Source of the DNA: Allobosea sp. 67-29
Lineage (GTDB): Bacteria; Pseudomonadota; Alphaproteobacteria; Rhizobiales; Beijerinckiaceae
Direction of reading: 5' to 3'
Assembly: GCF_001898115.1 (NCBI RefSeq)
Contig: NZ_MKSQ01000026.1
Coordinates: forward strand, 666,744 to 730,743
Length of the DNA: 64,000 bases
Notes under the pieces: model-generated
Told to the model about the DNA's origin: nothing
Databases searched by the model: none
Seen by the model: the letters and a program-made list of their open reading frames with translations, nothing else
In this document: one piece after another, positions 35,228 to 44,628 of the stretch
Layout: every line of letters starts with the position of its first letter
Numbering within the stretch: the stretch's first letter is position 1
Translations under genes and position numbers: made by a program

Positions 35228-36301
35228 ATGAGCGACATCGCCACCCGCCCCGCGCCCGGCCTGCTTGCGAGCCCGCTGGCCAGGTTCGCCCTCGTCGTCG
35301 CCGCGATCGTCGCGGCACTGGCCATCGGCATCCGGCTCGATTCCTCGAACACGCTCTACGCCATCTTCATCGACCCCTTCCAGCAGATGAGACAGGCGCC
35401 CGACCTGCTCGTGCAGACGATCTGGGAAGGGCTCGTCTCCGGCGTGCTCTATGCGCTGATCGCGCTCGGCTTCGTGCTGATCTTCAAGGCCTCCGGCGTG
35501 TTCAACTTCGCCCAGGGCATCATGGTGGTGTTCGCCGCGCTGACGCTGGTGGGGCTCTACGAGAAGGGGGTACCGGCCTTCGTGGCCGTCGCCCTGACGC
35601 TCGGCGTGATGTTCGTGCTGGCCCTGACGATCGAGCGCGTCGTGCTGCGCCCGCTGGTCAACCAGCCGGACATCATCCTGTTCATGGCGACCTTCGGCAT
35701 CACCTATTTCCTGATCGGCTTCGGTGAGGCGCTGTTCGGCGGCAACCCCAAGCAGATGATCACCGACCAGCTCTACCTGCCGCGCGGAGCCGTCGACCTG
35801 CAGATCCTCGGCGGCCTCGTCTCCCTGCAGAAGATCGACATCGCCGCCGCCGTGATCGCCTCGCTGATGATCGTCGCGCTCGGCCTCTTCTTCCAGTACA
35901 CCCGCATCGGCCGGGCGCTCAGGGCCGTCGCCGACAGCCACAAGGCGGCGCTTTCGGTCGGCATCTCGCTCAACCAGATCTGGGTCATCGTCTGGTTCAC
36001 CGCGGGCATCGTCGCGCTGATCACCGGCATCATGTGGGGCGCCCGCTCCGACGTCTCCTTCGCGCTCGAGATCGTCGCGCTGAAGGCCCTGCCCGTGCTG
36101 ATCCTCGGCGGCTTCACCTCGATCCCCGGCGCCATCGTCGGCGGGCTCATCATCGGCATCGGCGAGAAGCTCGGCGAATTCTACTGGGGCCCGCTGGTCG
36201 GCGGCGGCATCGAGAGCTGGCTTGCCTATTTCATCGCCCTGGGCTTCCTGCTGTTCCGGCCGCAGGGCCTGTTCGGCGACAAGATCATCGAACGCATCTG
36301 A
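35228..36301 (+). CDS. livH: Liv-type ABC transporter permease (LivH-like)
   Basis: Inner-membrane permease of 357 residues, about eight helices. The LivH hallmarks are GLVSGVLYALIALGFVLIFKASGVFNFAQG, the FGITYFLIGFGEALFGG segment, the cytoplasmic EAA-like loop RIGRALRAVADSHKAALSVGI, and ILGGFTSIPGAIVGGLIIG. The N-terminus has an extra helix of about 60 residues compared with minimal LivH. AAGGAG lies before the ATG; the gene is 12 bp before livM. Confidence 0.93.
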   Translation: MSDIATRPAPGLLASPLARFALVVAAIVAALAIGIRLDSSNTLYAIFIDPFQQMRQAPDLLVQTIWEGLVSGVLYALIALGFVLIFKASGVFNFAQGIMVVFAALTLVGLYEKGVPAFVAVALTLGVMFVLALTIERVVLRPLVNQPDIILFMATFGITYFLIGFGEALFGGNPKQMITDQLYLPRGAVDLQILGGLVSLQKIDIAAAVIASLMIVALGLFFQYTRIGRALRAVADSHKAALSVGISLNQIWVIVWFTAGIVALITGIMWGARSDVSFALEIVALKALPVLILGGFTSIPGAIVGGLIIGIGEKLGEFYWGPLVGGGIESWLAYFIALGFLLFRPQGLFGDKIIERI

Positions 36302-36313
36302 GGAGCCGGGATC

Positions 36314-37393
36314 ATGCTCTACCGCGAGGCCGGCCAGTACAAGTCGAGCTACGCCGCCGACATGGCGATCTTCCCGCTGCGGGAGGACAGGCTCGGCATC
36401 GCCCTGATCCTGGCGATCGCCTTCATCGCCATCCCCTTCCTCGGCAGTGACTTCTTCATCGCCTCGGTGATGATCCCCTTCCTGGTCTTCTCGCTGGCGG
36501 CGATCGGGCTCAACATCCTCACCGGCTATACCGGGCTGATCTCGCTCGGCACCGCCGCCTTCATGGGGGTCGGCGCCTATAGCTGCTACAAGCTGACGAC
36601 GCTCTTCCCCGATGTGAACATCATCGTCCTGATCCTGCTTTCGGGGCTGTTCTCGGCCGGCATCGGCGTGCTTTTCGGCCTGCCCTCGCTGCGCATCAAG
36701 GGCTTCTACCTGGCGGTGGCGACGCTCGCCGCGCAGTTCTTCCTGCAATGGGCCTTCGTGCGCATTCCCTGGCTGTTCAACTACAACGCCTCGGGCTCGA
36801 TCGAAGTGCCCGAGCGCACCCTGTTCGACATCCCGCTGACCGGCGCGACCGCGACGCCGGAGACGCGCTACTTCGTCTGCCTCGGCCTCGTCGTGGTGCT
36901 GACCTGGTTCGCCTCCAACATCGTCCACGGCAAGCTCGGCCGCTCCTGGATGGCGGTGCGCGACATGGACATCGCCGCCGAGCTGATGGGCATCAAGCTG
37001 CTCAACGCCAAGCTCATGGCCTTCGCCGTCTCCTCCTATTTCGCCGGCGTCGCCGGTGCGATGATGATCTTTCTCTGGTACGGCGGCGGCGAGGCGGCGG
37101 ACGTGTTCTCGATCCGCCTCTCCTTCAACATCCTGTTCATGGTCATCATCGGCGGCCTCGGCTCGCTGATCGGCTCCTTCTTCGGCGCGGCCTTCCTCTC
37201 GATCCTGCCGACGGCGCTGAAGTTCGGCCTCCCGGCGATCGGCGTCCCGCTGGCGGGCGCCACCGCCGAGCACGTCACCTACATGCTCGTCGGCGGCCTG
37301 ATCATCCTCTTCCTGATCGTCGAGCCGCACGGCCTCGCCCGGCTCTGGCAGATCGGCAAGCAGAAATTGCGGACATGGCCCTTCCCGTACTGA
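36314..37393 (+). CDS. livM: Liv-type ABC transporter permease (LivM-like)
   Basis: Second permease, 359 residues, about nine helices. Marks are GLNILTGYTGLISLGTAAFMGVGAY, LPSLRIKGFYLAVATLAAQF, the coupling loop GRSWMAVRDMDIAAELMGI, AVSSYFAGVAGAMM and IIGGLGSLIGSFFGAAFL. GAGGAG precedes the ATG. The stop is followed by a 104-bp spacer before the binding-protein gene, large enough to hold an extra promoter. Confidence 0.93.
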   Translation: MLYREAGQYKSSYAADMAIFPLREDRLGIALILAIAFIAIPFLGSDFFIASVMIPFLVFSLAAIGLNILTGYTGLISLGTAAFMGVGAYSCYKLTTLFPDVNIIVLILLSGLFSAGIGVLFGLPSLRIKGFYLAVATLAAQFFLQWAFVRIPWLFNYNASGSIEVPERTLFDIPLTGATATPETRYFVCLGLVVVLTWFASNIVHGKLGRSWMAVRDMDIAAELMGIKLLNAKLMAFAVSSYFAGVAGAMMIFLWYGGGEAADVFSIRLSFNILFMVIIGGLGSLIGSFFGAAFLSILPTALKFGLPAIGVPLAGATAEHVTYMLVGGLIILFLIVEPHGLARLWQIGKQKLRTWPFPY

Positions 37394-37497
37394 GGCGGGG
37401 ACGGGTCCAGGAAGCGACCGGCGCCGCAGAAGTGCCGGCGGGAAGCAAGACGGGACCGGCTGGAACCGGGACCGGAGGAAACGAACGGAGAGAACCG

Positions 37498-38829
37498 ATG
37501 ACAAGCAGGAAGCTGATGAAGGGTGCCACGCTCGGGGCCTTGCTGGCGGCCACCGCCATCGCCGCCCCGGCCATGGCGCAGGACAGCGTCTATTTCGCCA
37601 ACAACGCCTATCGCACCGGCCCGTTCTCCGGCTCCGGCATCCCGATCGGCGACGGCATGCGCGACTACATCACGATGATCAACGAGCGCGACGGCGGCGT
37701 GAACGGCGTCAAGATCATCTACGAGGAGTGCGAGACCGGCTACGACACCAAGAAGTCGATCGAGTGCTACGAGCAGGCCAAGTCGAAGAACACGATCCTC
37801 TACTCGCCCTGGTCGACCGGCGCGACTCTGGCCGCGATCCCGCGCGCCCATGTCGACAAGATCCCGATCCTGTCGATGGCCTACGGCCTCTCGGCCTCGG
37901 CCGACGGCAACAACTTCCCCTGGGTCTTCATCCCGCCCTTCACCTATTGGGACGGCGCCTCCGTCATGGTGAAGTACATGGCCGACCAGCTCGGCGGCTT
38001 CGACAAGCTCAAGGGCAAGAAGCTCGGCCTGATCCATCTCGACGCGCCCTTCGGCAAGGAGCCGATCCCGGTGCTCGAGAGCCTGGCCAAGAAATATGGC
38101 TTCGAGCTGAAGCTCTATCCGGTTCCGGCCGCCGACATGCAGAACCAGAGCTCGCTCTGGCTCGGCATCCGCCGCGACCGGCCGGACTTCATCTACAACC
38201 AGGGCTGGGGCGCGATGAACCCGACCGCGGTCAAGGAAGCCATCCGCAACAACTTCCCGATCGGCAAGATGGTCGGCGTCTGGTGGGCGGGCGGCGATGA
38301 CGATGCCCGCGCCGGCGGCGACCAGGCGAAGGGTTACAAGTCCCTGAGCTGGACGCAGAGCGGCACGCAGGCCCCCGCCCTGCAGGACATCGTCAAATAC
38401 GTGGTCGACAAGGGCAAGAGCACGACGCCGAAGGACAAGGTCGGCGAGGCGCTCTACAACCGCGGCGTCTACAACTCCATGCTGGTCGTCGAGGGCATCC
38501 GCAACGCCCAGAAGATCACCGGCAAGAAGGTGATCACCGCCGAGGACATGCGCCGCGGCCTGGAATCGCTCAACCTCACCGAGGCGAAGCTCAAGGAGAT
38601 CGGCTTCGGCGGCTTCGTCACGCCGACGACCATCACCTGCACCGACCATTCCGGCCACAGCAAGATGTTCATCCAGGAATGGGACGGCAAGAAGTGGGTC
38701 AAGAACTCGGACTGGACCGCGCCGCTGGAGGACGAGGTCAAGCCGCTCGTCGATGCCAACGCCAAGGACTATGTCGAGAAGGCCGGCAACTGGCCGAAGC
38801 GCACCGAGCCCTGCGAGAAGTCGTCCTGA
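37498..38829 (+). CDS. livK: Liv-type ABC transporter substrate-binding protein (LivK-like)
   Basis: Periplasmic binding protein of 443 residues with a Sec signal (MTSRKLMKGATLG to PAMAQ). Family marks are YRTGPFSGSGIPIGDGMRDY, the GGVNGVKIIYEECETGYD stretch and the Venus-flytrap hinge. It is longer than E. coli LivJ/LivK (about 370), as in binding proteins of aromatic or fatty acid-linked Liv systems in alpha- and betaproteobacteria. GGAGAG precedes the ATG. A strong 11-bp hairpin follows the stop and may protect this message. Confidence 0.92.
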   Translation: MTSRKLMKGATLGALLAATAIAAPAMAQDSVYFANNAYRTGPFSGSGIPIGDGMRDYITMINERDGGVNGVKIIYEECETGYDTKKSIECYEQAKSKNTILYSPWSTGATLAAIPRAHVDKIPILSMAYGLSASADGNNFPWVFIPPFTYWDGASVMVKYMADQLGGFDKLKGKKLGLIHLDAPFGKEPIPVLESLAKKYGFELKLYPVPAADMQNQSSLWLGIRRDRPDFIYNQGWGAMNPTAVKEAIRNNFPIGKMVGVWWAGGDDDARAGGDQAKGYKSLSWTQSGTQAPALQDIVKYVVDKGKSTTPKDKVGEALYNRGVYNSMLVVEGIRNAQKITGKKVITAEDMRRGLESLNLTEAKLKEIGFGGFVTPTTITCTDHSGHSKMFIQEWDGKKWVKNSDWTAPLEDEVKPLVDANAKDYVEKAGNWPKRTEPCEKSS

Positions 38830-38839
38830 TCTGACGGCA

Positions 38840-38865
38840 GCCGGCGGCGGTTCCCCGCCGCCGGC
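38840..38865 (+). other. Strong intergenic hairpin between binding protein and livF
   Basis: GCCGGCGGCGG (38840-38850) and CCGCCGCCGGC (38855-38865) form a perfect 11-bp stem with loop TTCC. There is no T run, so full termination is unlikely. It sits 10 bp after the livK stop and would shield the 3' end of that message from exonucleases. Confidence 0.7.
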
Positions 38866-38898
38866 ACCCCATCGATACCGATTATCCGGGAGAGGCCG

Positions 38899-39744
38899 AT
38901 GTCGACCGCCACCCTCGAGAAGCCAGCCGCAGCCGCCGCGAGCGACACCATCCTGTCCCTCAACAACATCGAGGTGATCTACGACCATGTCGTGCTGGTG
39001 CTGAAGGGTGTCTCGCTCACCGTGCCGCGCAAGGGCATCGTCGCGATCCTCGGCGCCAACGGCGCCGGCAAGACCACGACGCTGAAGGCGATCTCCAACC
39101 TGCTCAAGGCCGAGCGCGGCGAGGTCACCAAGGGCTCGATCGTCTTCGACGGCGAGCGCGTCGACAAGCTTTCGCCCAACGAGCTGGTGCGGCGCGGCTG
39201 CATCCAGGTCATGGAGGGCCGGCACTGCTTCGGCCATCTCTCGATCGAGGAGAACCTGCTGACCGGCGCCTTCACCCGCCGCGACGGAAATGCCGCCATC
39301 AAGCGCGACCTCGAGAAAATCTACACGCTGTTCCCGCGCCTGAAGCAGCGGCGGACCTCGCAGGCCGGCTACACCTCCGGCGGCGAGCAGCAGATGTGCG
39401 CCATCGGCCGGGCGATGATGTCGAAGCCCAAGATGATCCTGCTCGACGAGCCGTCGATGGGCCTGGCGCCGCAGATCGTCGAGGAGATCTTCGAGATCGT
39501 GAACCGCCTCAACGACAAGGAGGGCGTCTCCTTCCTGGTGGCCGAGCAGAACACCAACATGGCGCTGCGCTACGCCACCTACGGCTACATCATGGAGACC
39601 GGTCGCGTCGTCATGGACGGCGAGGCGCAGATGCTGCGCGAGAACGAGGACGTCAAGGAGTTCTATCTCGGCGTCGCGGAGGGGGACAAGAAGTCCTTCC
39701 GCGAGGTCAAGAGCTACAAGCGCCGCAAGCGCTGGCTGTCGTGA
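38899..39744 (+). CDS. livF: Liv-type ABC transporter ATP-binding protein (LivF-like)
   Basis: Second ATPase of the importer, 281 residues. Walker A GANGAGKTT, LivF-type IQVMEGRHCFGHLSIEENLLTGA, signature-region YTSGGEQQMCAIGRAMMSKP, Walker B MILLDEPSMGLAP and a switch residue Gln in VAEQNTNMAL where other ABC ATPases have His, as usual for LivF. The C-terminus has an extra basic tail (VKSYKRRKRWLS). It lies 69 bp after the livK stop, past the hairpin. Confidence 0.93.
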   Translation: MSTATLEKPAAAAASDTILSLNNIEVIYDHVVLVLKGVSLTVPRKGIVAILGANGAGKTTTLKAISNLLKAERGEVTKGSIVFDGERVDKLSPNELVRRGCIQVMEGRHCFGHLSIEENLLTGAFTRRDGNAAIKRDLEKIYTLFPRLKQRRTSQAGYTSGGEQQMCAIGRAMMSKPKMILLDEPSMGLAPQIVEEIFEIVNRLNDKEGVSFLVAEQNTNMALRYATYGYIMETGRVVMDGEAQMLRENEDVKEFYLGVAEGDKKSFREVKSYKRRKRWLS

Positions 39745-39787
39745 CGGCATCCGCACCGGCACGGCACCCGACAGACGAGACATCGCC

Positions 39788-41020
39788 ATGACAGAGCATC
39801 ACGACGCGCTCGAAACCCGCTCGCCAGCCGAGCGCGAAGCCGATCTCTTCGCCCGCCTGCCGAAGCTCCTGGCCGCCGCGATGCGGGCGCCGGCCTACGC
39901 CGCGCGTCTCGCGGGCGTCGACCCGGCCGCGATCACCGATCGCGCGGCGCTGGCCAGCCTGCCGATCCTGCGCAAGGCCGATCTTCCGGCCCTGCAGAGG
40001 GAGGCTCTGCCCTTCGGCGGCCTGGTTCCGGCGGCGCCGGGCTCCTTCGGCCGGCTCTTCACCTCGCCCGGTCCGATCTTCGAGCCCGAGGGCACGGCCG
40101 TCGACGCCTGGGGAGCGGCGCGCGGCCTGCGCGCCGCGGGCTTCCGCCCCGGCGACATCGTGCTCAACACCCTGAGCTATCATCTGACGCCGGGCGGCTT
40201 CATCATGGATTCCGCCGCCCGCGCGCTCGGCTGCGCGGTGATCCCGGCCGGCCCGGGCAATACCGAGCAGCAGATGGAGGTGATCGCGGCCTATCGGCCG
40301 AGCGCCTATGCGGGCACGCCCGATTTCCTCAAGATCCTGATCGAGGCTGCCGATGCCCGCGGCGTCGACATCTCCTGCATCCGTCGTGCCGTCGTCTCCG
40401 GCGCGGCCTTTCCGCCCTCGCTTCAGGCCTGGGTCAGGGAACGCGGCATCGACGCCTGCCAGCTCTATGCGACGGCCGATATCGGCGTCATCGCCTACGA
40501 GACCTCCGCCCGCGACGGCATGGTGCTGAACGAGGACCTGATCGTCGAGATCGTCCGGCCCGGCACGGGCGATCCCGTGCCGGAGGGCGAGGTCGGCGAG
40601 GTCGTCGTCACGAATCTCGACCCGCACCATCCCCAGATCCGCCTCGCGGTGGGCGATCTGACCGCCGTGCTGCCCGGGGCGAGCCCCTGCGGGCGCACGA
40701 ACACCCGGATCAGGGGCTGGCTGGGGCGCGCCGATCAGACGGCGAAGATCAAGGGCATGTTCGTCCGGCCGGAACAGGTCGCCGAGATCGCCAGGCGCCA
40801 TGCCGAGATCGCCAAGCTCCGCCTCGTGGTCGGCCGCGCCGACGAGACCGACACGATGACGCTGAGGGCCGAGATCTATGCCGAGCCGGTCGGCTTCGTC
40901 GACGCGGTCTCATGGACCCTGCAGCAGGTCACCAAGCTCAAGGGCAAGGTCGAGGTGCTGCCGCTCGGCGCGCTGCCGAACGACGGCAAGGTCATCGCCG
41001 ACGAGCGACCCGTCGGGTGA
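39788..41020 (+). CDS. PaaK-like adenylate-forming protein lacking a standard P-loop
   Basis: Resembles phenylacetate-CoA ligase over 410 residues: PAYAARLAG near the start, LASLPILRKADL, GFRPGDIVLNTLSYHLTPGG, ALGCAVIPAGPGNTEQQ, CQLYATADIGVIAYE, the VRLVDLTA-like segment LAVGDLTAV and the C-terminal RADQTAKIKGMFVRPEQV with the Lys of the ligase hinge. The usual Ser/Thr/Gly-rich P-loop (SSGTTG) is absent; its place holds LFTSPGPIFEPEG. It may be an inactive or altered CoA ligase or use a different loop. It ends the acyl-CoA synthetase/Liv operon. Role inferred from position: activation or gating of the imported acid. Confidence 0.8.
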   Translation: MTEHHDALETRSPAEREADLFARLPKLLAAAMRAPAYAARLAGVDPAAITDRAALASLPILRKADLPALQREALPFGGLVPAAPGSFGRLFTSPGPIFEPEGTAVDAWGAARGLRAAGFRPGDIVLNTLSYHLTPGGFIMDSAARALGCAVIPAGPGNTEQQMEVIAAYRPSAYAGTPDFLKILIEAADARGVDISCIRRAVVSGAAFPPSLQAWVRERGIDACQLYATADIGVIAYETSARDGMVLNEDLIVEIVRPGTGDPVPEGEVGEVVVTNLDPHHPQIRLAVGDLTAVLPGASPCGRTNTRIRGWLGRADQTAKIKGMFVRPEQVAEIARRHAEIAKLRLVVGRADETDTMTLRAEIYAEPVGFVDAVSWTLQQVTKLKGKVEVLPLGALPNDGKVIADERPVG

Positions 41021-41146
41021 GCCAGCGGTCACGGGAGAGGCGCTGACCGGTCCTGCCGCGCGCCGGGCACGCCGGCGGTGAGATGGCCGCTTCGCGGGTC
41101 CTCGCCCCTGCCCCTGTGCCTGCGACAGAAGGGCTCTCCCCGCGCC

Positions 41147-41845
41147 TCACCAGTCGATCGTGGTCTCACCCTGCTCCTGCAGCCAGGCATTGGCGCGGCT
41201 GAACGGCTTCGAGCCGAAGAAGCCCCGCCTTGCCGACAGCGGCGAAGGATGTGCGCTGGCGATAACGAGATGGCGGCTCTCGTCGATCAGCGGCCGCTTC
41301 TTCTGCGCCGGCGCGCCCCAGAGCAGGAACACGACATGCGGGCGCGCCCGCGAGACGGTGGCGATGATCTCGTCCGTGACCTCGCCCCAGCCCAGCTGGA
41401 GATGGGAGCCCGCCTTGCTCGCGCCCTCGCGCACGGTGAGCGCGGTGTTCAGCAGCAGCACCCCCTGCCGGGCCAGATGCGTGAGGTCGCCATCCCGCGG
41501 CACCGGCAGCCCAAGGTCCTCGGCACGCTCCCGATAGATGTTCGCGAGCGAACGCGGCAGCGGCGGCGGGCCGACATAGGAGAAGGCAAGGCCGTTGGCA
41601 TGGCCCGGCGTCGGATAGGGGTCCTGGCCGAGAACGACCAGGCGGACCGAATCGAGCGGTGTCAGCGCGAGCGCCGCGAAGACACGTTCCGGCGCGGGCG
41701 CCACGACATGGCCGGCGGCACGCTCGGCGTCGGCCGCGGCACAGGCGCGCGCGGCGGGGCCGCCGGCCGAGAACGCCGGCAACCCGTTCCAGCCGCGGGC
41801 GGCCGGCAGAGCCTGGAAGGCGGCGAGGGCCGCGACGCATGTCAC
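41147..41845 (-). CDS. ung: Uracil-DNA glycosylase, family 1
   Basis: Removes uracil from DNA to start base-excision repair, 232 residues. The water-activating motif is GQDPYPTPGHANGLAFS with Asp75 as catalytic base; later marks are the uracil-binding VLLLNTALTVREG region and HPSPLSARRGFFG with the catalytic His and minor-groove Leu loop. Length matches E. coli Ung. The first 40 residues are Ala-rich and less conserved. It is transcribed in the same direction as the metallophosphatase gene that ends 10 bp upstream. Confidence 0.95.
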   Translation of the reverse strand: MTCVAALAAFQALPAARGWNGLPAFSAGGPAARACAAADAERAAGHVVAPAPERVFAALALTPLDSVRLVVLGQDPYPTPGHANGLAFSYVGPPPLPRSLANIYRERAEDLGLPVPRDGDLTHLARQGVLLLNTALTVREGASKAGSHLQLGWGEVTDEIIATVSRARPHVVFLLWGAPAQKKRPLIDESRHLVIASAHPSPLSARRGFFGSKPFSRANAWLQEQGETTIDW

Positions 41846-41855
41846 GCGGCGGGGC

Positions 41856-43379
41856 TCACTTCAGCACCACGCGGCCCTCGACCTTCGATTCCACGGTGCC
41901 GAGCTTGCGCAGATAGACCATCACCTCATTGGCCATCAGCTTGCCGTCGGTGAGGCCGATCAACACCTTGCCGCGGCCCAGCGCGGTGTAGCCGTCGCCG
42001 CCTTCGAGCATGAAGTTGTTCGAGGCCACGGTGTATCGGGCCGCGGGATCGATCGGCGTGCCGTCGGACAGGGTGAGCGCGGTGACGCGCGAGCCCACCG
42101 GCTGCTTGATGTCGGCCTCGAACTTCATCCCCGCCACGACCGGAAACTTGCCCGAGCCCTGCGGGGCCGGGGAAAGGCCGTTCTCCAGGGCGTCCTTCAC
42201 GTCCTTGCCGGTGATCTCGACCATCACCGTCGCGTTGCCGAAGGGCAGTTCGCTCAGCACGTCGCGCCGCGTCAGGGTCGTGCCGGCCGCATATTGCTTG
42301 TTGGCGCGGATGCCGCCGGCATTGGTGATGGCGAGCTGCGCGCCGGTGGAGGCCCGGATCGCATCGGCGATCAGGTTGCCGATCGCCGATTCCTGGGTCC
42401 GGATCACGCCGGTGCGCGAGTCGAGCGGGGCGGCAAGCTTGGCGACGTCGATGTCGAGTTCCTTGGAAAGCTCGCCCTCATAGCCCTTGACGATGGCTTC
42501 GACCTCGGGGTCCGGCGTCGCCGAGCGGGAATCGTTGACCCGGAAGGTCGGGCTCCACGACACCTGCCGGGCCACACCCTCGCCCTTCACTGTGACGGCG
42601 ATGTCGATCGCGGTGACGTAGTTGCCCTCCTCGTTCGACTCGACCATCACGACCTTGCCGTCATAGGCGATGGCGAGGTCGTGGTCGTGGCCGGTCAGCA
42701 CGATGTCGACGACGCGCGAGCGTACGATCTCGTTGTCCATCGCCCGGTCGGCATGGACGACCGCGACGAGGATGTCGGCGCCCTGCCCCTTCAACGCCTT
42801 GGCCTCGCGCCTGAGCGCTTCCATCGACGAGGAGAAGACCAGGTCGCCTGGATGCGAGATCTGCGGTGTCGGATCATAGGCCGTCCCGATGACGCCGACC
42901 TTGATGCCGCCGAGCTCGAAGATCCGGCTGTCCTCGTGGCCGGGCAGCTTCCCGCCGCCGGCATCGCGCAGATTGGCGGCGAAGGTCGGGTAGCTCTGCG
43001 CGGCGACGAGCTTGAGATAGTTCTCCTTGCCGAAGTCGAACTCGTGGTTGCCCGGGACGAAGACGTCGAGCCCCATCTTGTTCTGCATCGCGACGATGTG
43101 GGCGCCCTGGTCGAAGCCCGACATCAGCGAGGGCGAGTAGCAGTCGCCGGCGTGGCAGAACAGCACCGGCACGCCGCGCGCCCGCTCGGCCTTGGCGATG
43201 CCGGCCGCCCGGGCGAAGCCGCCGCGGCCCTTGTCCCCGCTCATCTTGTAGATGTCGTTGACGAGCAGCAGCGTGAAGCTCGGCGCGGGCTGCTGCGCCA
43301 GTGCGACCGGAGCGGTCGCAGCCAGCGTCGCGGGCGCGGCCAGGACACCGAGGGCTTTGCGGCGGGTCAGCTTGGTCAT
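41856..43379 (-). CDS. 5'-nucleotidase/metallophosphatase family protein with His-to-Tyr change in motif I
   Basis: Exported UshA-like protein of 507 residues. It starts at the ATG at 43379 with MTKLTRRKALGVLAA, a Tat-like signal. The calcineurin-type domain shows motif I as NDIY (D42, Y44) where DxH is usual, then HAGDCYSP (D79), GNHEFD (N111, H112) and GHDHDL. The C-terminal 5'-nucleotidase domain has AIGNLIADAIR, TNAGGIRA, LSELPFGN and ASNNFMLEGGDGY. The substitution removes one expected metal ligand but is found in a subfamily of such proteins, as I recall. Likely releases phosphate from nucleotides in the periplasm; activity should be tested. Confidence 0.87.
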   Translation of the reverse strand: MTKLTRRKALGVLAAPATLAATAPVALAQQPAPSFTLLLVNDIYKMSGDKGRGGFARAAGIAKAERARGVPVLFCHAGDCYSPSLMSGFDQGAHIVAMQNKMGLDVFVPGNHEFDFGKENYLKLVAAQSYPTFAANLRDAGGGKLPGHEDSRIFELGGIKVGVIGTAYDPTPQISHPGDLVFSSSMEALRREAKALKGQGADILVAVVHADRAMDNEIVRSRVVDIVLTGHDHDLAIAYDGKVVMVESNEEGNYVTAIDIAVTVKGEGVARQVSWSPTFRVNDSRSATPDPEVEAIVKGYEGELSKELDIDVAKLAAPLDSRTGVIRTQESAIGNLIADAIRASTGAQLAITNAGGIRANKQYAAGTTLTRRDVLSELPFGNATVMVEITGKDVKDALENGLSPAPQGSGKFPVVAGMKFEADIKQPVGSRVTALTLSDGTPIDPAARYTVASNNFMLEGGDGYTALGRGKVLIGLTDGKLMANEVMVYLRKLGTVESKVEGRVVLK

Positions 43380-43557
43380 GGCGGGCGCCCCTGTCGAGAA
43401 GGCTTCCAGCCTAGCAAGAGAGCCGCCCGGCTGACCAGATGGCTTTCGCGACCGGAACGCGTTGTCGGCAATGTCGCACCGGACCCTTCGGGCCGCTTCA
43501 AGGCTGGACGAAAGCGCGAACTCGTCTAAATCACGAGCGCAAGGAGAGCCCGCGCTC

Positions 43558-44622
43558 ATGACTGCCGACCTCGCCACATCACCGTCCTCCGCCGCCGCCC
43601 GGCGCCCCCCCGATCACCCCAGGGCCCGCTATGGCCGCATCGGCGTGCTGCTGATGAATCTCGGCACCCCGGAGGGCACCGGCTACTGGCCGATGCGCGC
43701 CTATCTCAAGGAGTTCCTCTCCGACCGCCGCGTCATCGAGGAACCGCGCTGGAAATGGTGGCCGATCCTCAACCTGATCATCCTGTCGACACGCCCGGGC
43801 CGGAAGGGCAAGGATTACGCCTCGATCTGGAACAACGATCGCGACGAAGGCCCGCTCAAGACCATCACCCGCTCGCAGACCGAGCAGTTGGCCGAGCGCC
43901 TGAAGCCGCTTGCCGGCGAGCGCGTCGTCTTCGACTGGGCGATGCGCTACGGCTTCCCCGATGTGAAGAGCCGGTTGAAAGCGCTGCTCGACCAGGGCTG
44001 CGACCGCATCCTGCTGGTGCCGCTCTATCCGCAATATGCCGCGCCGACCTCGGCCACCGCCTGCGACCAGGCCTTCCGCGCCCTGATGCAGATGCGCTGG
44101 CAGCCGACGGTGCGCGTCTCGCCGCCTTATCACGACGACCCCGCCTATATCGATGCGCTCGCCCGCTCGATGCGCGCCTCGCTGGCGAAGCTCGACTTCG
44201 AGCCCGAGGTCATCCTCTGCTCGTTCCACGGTATGCCGAAGGACTACCTGCTCAAGGGCGACCCCTATTACTGCCAGTGCGTGAAGACCTGGCGGCTGCT
44301 GCGCGCCGAGCTCGGCTTCTCCGAGGAGCGCTTCCCGCTGACCTTCCAGTCGCGCTTCGGCCCGGACGAGTGGCTCCAGCCTTACACCGACGAGACGGTG
44401 AAGGCGCTGGCCCAGGCCGGCAGGAAGTCGATGGCGATCGTCGCGCCGGGCTTCTCGGCCGATTGCCTGGAGACCCTCGAGGAGCTCGACGGCGAGAACC
44501 GCGAGATCTTCCTGCATAATGGCGGCGAGAAATTCGCCTATCTGCCTTGCCTGAACGATTCGGCGGAAGGCATCGACGTCATCGCCGAGGTCGTCCAGCG
44601 CGAACTGATGGGCTGGCTCTGA
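43558..44622 (+). CDS. hemH: Ferrochelatase
   Basis: Inserts ferrous iron into protoporphyrin IX in the last step of heme synthesis. The 354-residue protein begins at the ATG at 43558 with AAGGAGAG upstream. Marks: GVLLMNLGTPEGTGYWPMRAYLKEFLSDRRVIE, VPLYPQYAAPTSATA, the catalytic His in CSFHGMPKDYLLKGDPYYCQC, TFQSRFGPDEWLQPYT and APGFSADCLETLEEL with the conserved Glu. It is transcribed divergently from the metallophosphatase gene. Confidence 0.97.
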   Translation: MTADLATSPSSAAARRPPDHPRARYGRIGVLLMNLGTPEGTGYWPMRAYLKEFLSDRRVIEEPRWKWWPILNLIILSTRPGRKGKDYASIWNNDRDEGPLKTITRSQTEQLAERLKPLAGERVVFDWAMRYGFPDVKSRLKALLDQGCDRILLVPLYPQYAAPTSATACDQAFRALMQMRWQPTVRVSPPYHDDPAYIDALARSMRASLAKLDFEPEVILCSFHGMPKDYLLKGDPYYCQCVKTWRLLRAELGFSEERFPLTFQSRFGPDEWLQPYTDETVKALAQAGRKSMAIVAPGFSADCLETLEELDGENREIFLHNGGEKFAYLPCLNDSAEGIDVIAEVVQRELMGWL

Positions 44623-44628
44623 GGCTCG

